DNA from: an uncultured Eubacteriales bacterium
GTDB lineage: Bacteria; Bacillota; Clostridia; Peptostreptococcales; Anaerovoracaceae
Reading direction: 5' to 3'
Length of the DNA: 8,129 nt
NCBI GenBank assembly: GCA_902797345.1
Contig: CADBSL010000050.1
Coordinates: 1 to 8,129, forward strand
Shown here: piece after piece, positions 6,363 through 8,129 of the stretch
Layout of the letters: each line of letters opens with the position of its first letter
Position numbering within the stretch: position 1 is the first letter of the stretch
The notes under the pieces: generated by a model
Seen by the model: the letters and a program-made list of their open reading frames with translations, nothing else
What the model was told of the DNA's origin: nothing
Database searches by the model: none
Position numbers and translations under genes: made by a program

Positions 6363-7740
6363 TCTGGTCAATGTCAAAAACCCAATGCCGGAACAGAAAC
6401 CGGATGTAAGAAATAAGAACTTCCTGGAAGTGGCGGAAGGCTACACGGAAGATATGGCTGTCCGGGAGGCCATGCGGTGCCTCCAGTGCCGCAAGCACCC
6501 CTGTATGACGGGGTGTCCCGTCAGCGTACGGATCCCGGAATTCATTAACAAGATCGCACAGGGCGAATTCGAAGAAGCCTATCAGATCATCAAAACCACC
6601 AATTCTCTGCCGGCGGTCTGCGGCAGAGTCTGCCCCCAGGAAAACCAGTGCGAAGGCAGCTGTGTCCGGGGAGTGAAGGGTGAACCTGTCGGTATCGGCC
6701 GGCTGGAACGCTTCGCGGCAGACTGGCACGCAGCCAACTACGGAGATGAGGAGATAGAACCGGCTGAATCCAATGGTCACAAAGTCGCCGTGATCGGTGC
6801 AGGACCGGCGGGTCTGGCCTGCGCAGGTGATCTGGTGAACAAGGGCTACGAAGTCACGGTCTATGAAAGCCTTCACAAGACCGGCGGCGTACTGGTCTAC
6901 GGGATCCCGGAATTCCGTCTCCCGAAAGCCATCGTGGCGGCAGAAGTGAAAGCGCTGGAAGCGAAGGGTGTAAAATTCGTAGTAGATGCCATCGTCGGCC
7001 GTTCCATTACCGTGGACGAGCTGATGGAAGAAGGGTATGAATCCGTCTTCATCGGCACCGGCGCCGGACTGCCTTCCTTCATGAAGATCCCGGGGGAAAA
7101 CCTCTTAGGCGTTTGCTCCGCCAATGAGTACCTGAGCCGGATCAATCTGATGAAGGCGTACCTGCCGGAATACGATACCCCGATCATGCACGGCAATAAG
7201 ATCGCTGTTGTCGGCGGCGGCAATGTTGCTATGGATGCAGCCCGCTGTGCCAAGAGAATGGGTGCAGAAGATGTTTATATCATTTACCGTCGTTCTTCCG
7301 AGGAGATCCCGGCCAGAGCCGAAGAGATCCACCACGCAGTGGAGGAAGGCATCGACTTCCGTTATCTGACCAACCCGGTACAGGTGGTAGGAGACGAGAA
7401 GGGTTATGTGACAGGCATCGAATGCGTGAAGATGGAACTGGGCGAGCCGGATGCTTCCGGCAGAAGACGTCCGGTGGAAGTGAAGGATTCCAACTTCATC
7501 TTAGAAGTGGATACCGTGATCATGGCCATCGGTACGAAGCTCAATAAGCTCATTCTGGAAACCACCGAGAATCTCGAAGCCAATGACAGAGGCGGGATCG
7601 GCGTGGATGGCAAAGCAGCCACCAACCGTGCGGGCATTTTCGCCGGCGGGGACGCTGTTACCGGCGCTGCCACCGTTATCAAAGCCATGGGGGCCGGCAA
7701 GGTCGCTGCGGCTGGAATCGATGAGTTCCTGAGCAAATAG
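6355..7740 (+). CDS. nfnB: NfnB: large subunit of NADH-dependent ferredoxin:NADP+ oxidoreductase (GltD-like)
   Basis: Large subunit (461 residues) carrying the bifurcating FAD, two [4Fe-4S] clusters and the NADP(H) site; often annotated as glutamate synthase small subunit (gltA/gltD) from homology. The N-terminal cluster domain has C42-x2-C45-x4-C50-x3-C54 and C89-x3-C93-x5-C99-x3-C103, with Glu100 next to C99; I recall a Glu ligand to the proximal cluster in Nfn enzymes. FAD binding: GAGPAG (148-153) and the C-terminal GGDAVTGAATVIKAMGAGK (431-449). NADPH binding: VVGGGNVAMDAAR (285-297) and the basic YRR (311-313) for the 2'-phosphate. The frame is open to a GTG at 6343, but that lies inside the GGAGG Shine-Dalgarno (6339-6343), so ATG 6355, overlapping nfnA by 8 nt, is preferred. 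No glutamate synthase large subunit is in the window and nfnA is adjacent, which favours Nfn over glutamate synthesis. Confidence 0.93.
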   Translation: MINLVNVKNPMPEQKPDVRNKNFLEVAEGYTEDMAVREAMRCLQCRKHPCMTGCPVSVRIPEFINKIAQGEFEEAYQIIKTTNSLPAVCGRVCPQENQCEGSCVRGVKGEPVGIGRLERFAADWHAANYGDEEIEPAESNGHKVAVIGAGPAGLACAGDLVNKGYEVTVYESLHKTGGVLVYGIPEFRLPKAIVAAEVKALEAKGVKFVVDAIVGRSITVDELMEEGYESVFIGTGAGLPSFMKIPGENLLGVCSANEYLSRINLMKAYLPEYDTPIMHGNKIAVVGGGNVAMDAARCAKRMGAEDVYIIYRRSSEEIPARAEEIHHAVEEGIDFRYLTNPVQVVGDEKGYVTGIECVKMELGEPDASGRRRPVEVKDSNFILEVDTVIMAIGTKLNKLILETTENLEANDRGGIGVDGKAATNRAGIFAGGDAVTGAATVIKAMGAGKVAAAGIDEFLSK

Positions 7741-7781
7741 GGGCTAACAGGGTGCGGTCCTGACCCGTCCCTGATCATATT

Positions 7782-7835
7782 GGAAGGGAGTGCACCTTCT
7801 CGCCGGACGCGGCAGGAAGGACACTCCCTTTCTTT
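7782..7835 (+). terminator. Rho-independent terminator of the redox operon
   Basis: AAGGGAGTG (7784-7792) pairs perfectly with CACTCCCTT (7822-7830). After a small internal loop the stem continues with CCTTC (7795-7799) pairing GAAGG (7816-7820), and GCC/GGC (7802-7804/7811-7813) can close the tip. The TTTCTTT tract (7829-7835) overlaps the stem base and gives the uridine tail. It lies about 40 nt after the nfnB stop. Confidence 0.88.
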
Positions 7836-7858
7836 CGGCCCGAGAAGAGAACAAATGT

Positions 7859-7887
7859 TTGCAAACTGGAGCCGTTTATGATATAAT
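7859..7887 (+). promoter_or_regulatory. Extended -10 promoter of the GIY-YIG gene
   Basis: TTGCAA (7859-7864) and TATAAT (7882-7887) have a 17-nt spacer, and TG at 7879-7880 makes a perfect extended -10 (TGATATAAT). The predicted start of transcription, 6-8 nt past the -10 box, is 7893-7895, on or next to the ATG at 7894. Confidence 0.75.
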
Positions 7888-7893
7888 GCAGGC

Positions 7894-8129
7894 ATGTATT
7901 ATGTATATATGTTGAGATGCAGGGATGATTCCCTTTATACCGGCTATACGCCGGATCTGAAGGCCCGGATGGAGGAGCATTTCTCCGGCGGGCAAAAGGC
8001 GTCGAAGTATGTCCGCTCCCGGGGCGCGAAAGAACTGGCGGCGTTCTGGGTGACGGAAGAGAAGAGCGATGCGCTGAAACTGGAATATCGGATCAAACAG
8101 CTGAAGAAGGACCGGAAGGAATCGCTGGT
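7894..8129 (+). CDS. GIY-YIG nuclease-family protein (UPF0213/YhbQ-like), 3' end cut by the window
   Basis: The first 78 codons of a small single-domain GIY-YIG protein are present; the family is usually about 80-100 residues, so little is missing. The protein opens with the GIY-type strand YVYMLRC (3-9), followed by the YIG-equivalent LYTG (14-17) and GYTPDL (17-22), R25 (the conserved catalytic Arg position), H29, and the late E64 in LEYRIKQLKK (63-72), the usual metal-binding Glu region. Members are related to the UvrC N-terminal nuclease domain. Cellular roles are mostly unproven; DNA processing or repair is usually suggested. ATG 7894 is the first possible start: the frame is stopped by TGA at 7879, and the -10 box lies between. 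No Shine-Dalgarno fits, so a leaderless mRNA is likely. It has its own promoter after the operon terminator and appears functionally unrelated to the redox genes. Confidence 0.88.
   Translation, partial: MYYVYMLRCRDDSLYTGYTPDLKARMEEHFSGGQKASKYVRSRGAKELAAFWVTEEKSDALKLEYRIKQLKKDRKESL

Noticed and set aside
6355..7740. Glutamate synthase small subunit
   Set aside because: Homology alone would suggest this name, but no large subunit gene is present and the gene overlaps nfnA, the known partner of NfnB.

Overview
The window comes from a strict anaerobe, most likely a member of the Bacillota (Clostridia or Negativicutes). This is inferred from the gene content: a single-chain pyruvate:ferredoxin oxidoreductase, an NfnAB-type electron-bifurcating transhydrogenase and RnfB-like ferredoxin modules, together with purine-rich Shine-Dalgarno sites. 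The species cannot be read from the sequence. All genes lie on the + strand. The main genes look moderately GC-rich; the control region at about 340-660 is clearly AT-richer.

Layout. Positions 40-297 encode an 85-residue, lysine-rich, probably all-helical protein with an internal 24-residue duplication, closed by a hairpin terminator (310-350). Positions 298-662 are a control region. It holds an inverted repeat, a strong sigma-A-type promoter (TTGACT-N17-TATAAT) whose -35 box sits inside a perfect 7+7 dyad, and a leader of about 210 nt with stem-loops and a nine-T run. Four tightly packed genes follow: a soluble iron-sulfur protein made of two RnfB-like cores (663-1958), nifJ (1960-5490), nfnA (5508-6362) and nfnB (6355-7740). 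The gaps are 1 nt, 17 nt and an 8-nt overlap, so this is one operon. It ends at a terminator at 7782-7835. A new promoter then drives a GIY-YIG nuclease-family gene that runs off the right edge and whose start codon falls on the predicted transcription start.

How the genes work together. NifJ oxidises pyruvate to acetyl-CoA and CO2 and delivers low-potential electrons to a ferredoxin. NfnAB uses reduced ferredoxin plus NADH to reduce two NADP+ (or runs the reverse), so the operon links pyruvate oxidation to NADPH supply. The first gene is the unusual part. It has 49 cysteines, eight ferredoxin-type cysteine sets plus an N-terminal Fe-S motif, and no membrane anchor. Its sequence resembles the Rnf electron-entry subunit, but no other rnf gene is present here. 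A dedicated electron conduit or hub between NifJ and NfnAB is the most attractive reading, but this is inference from domain content and gene order.
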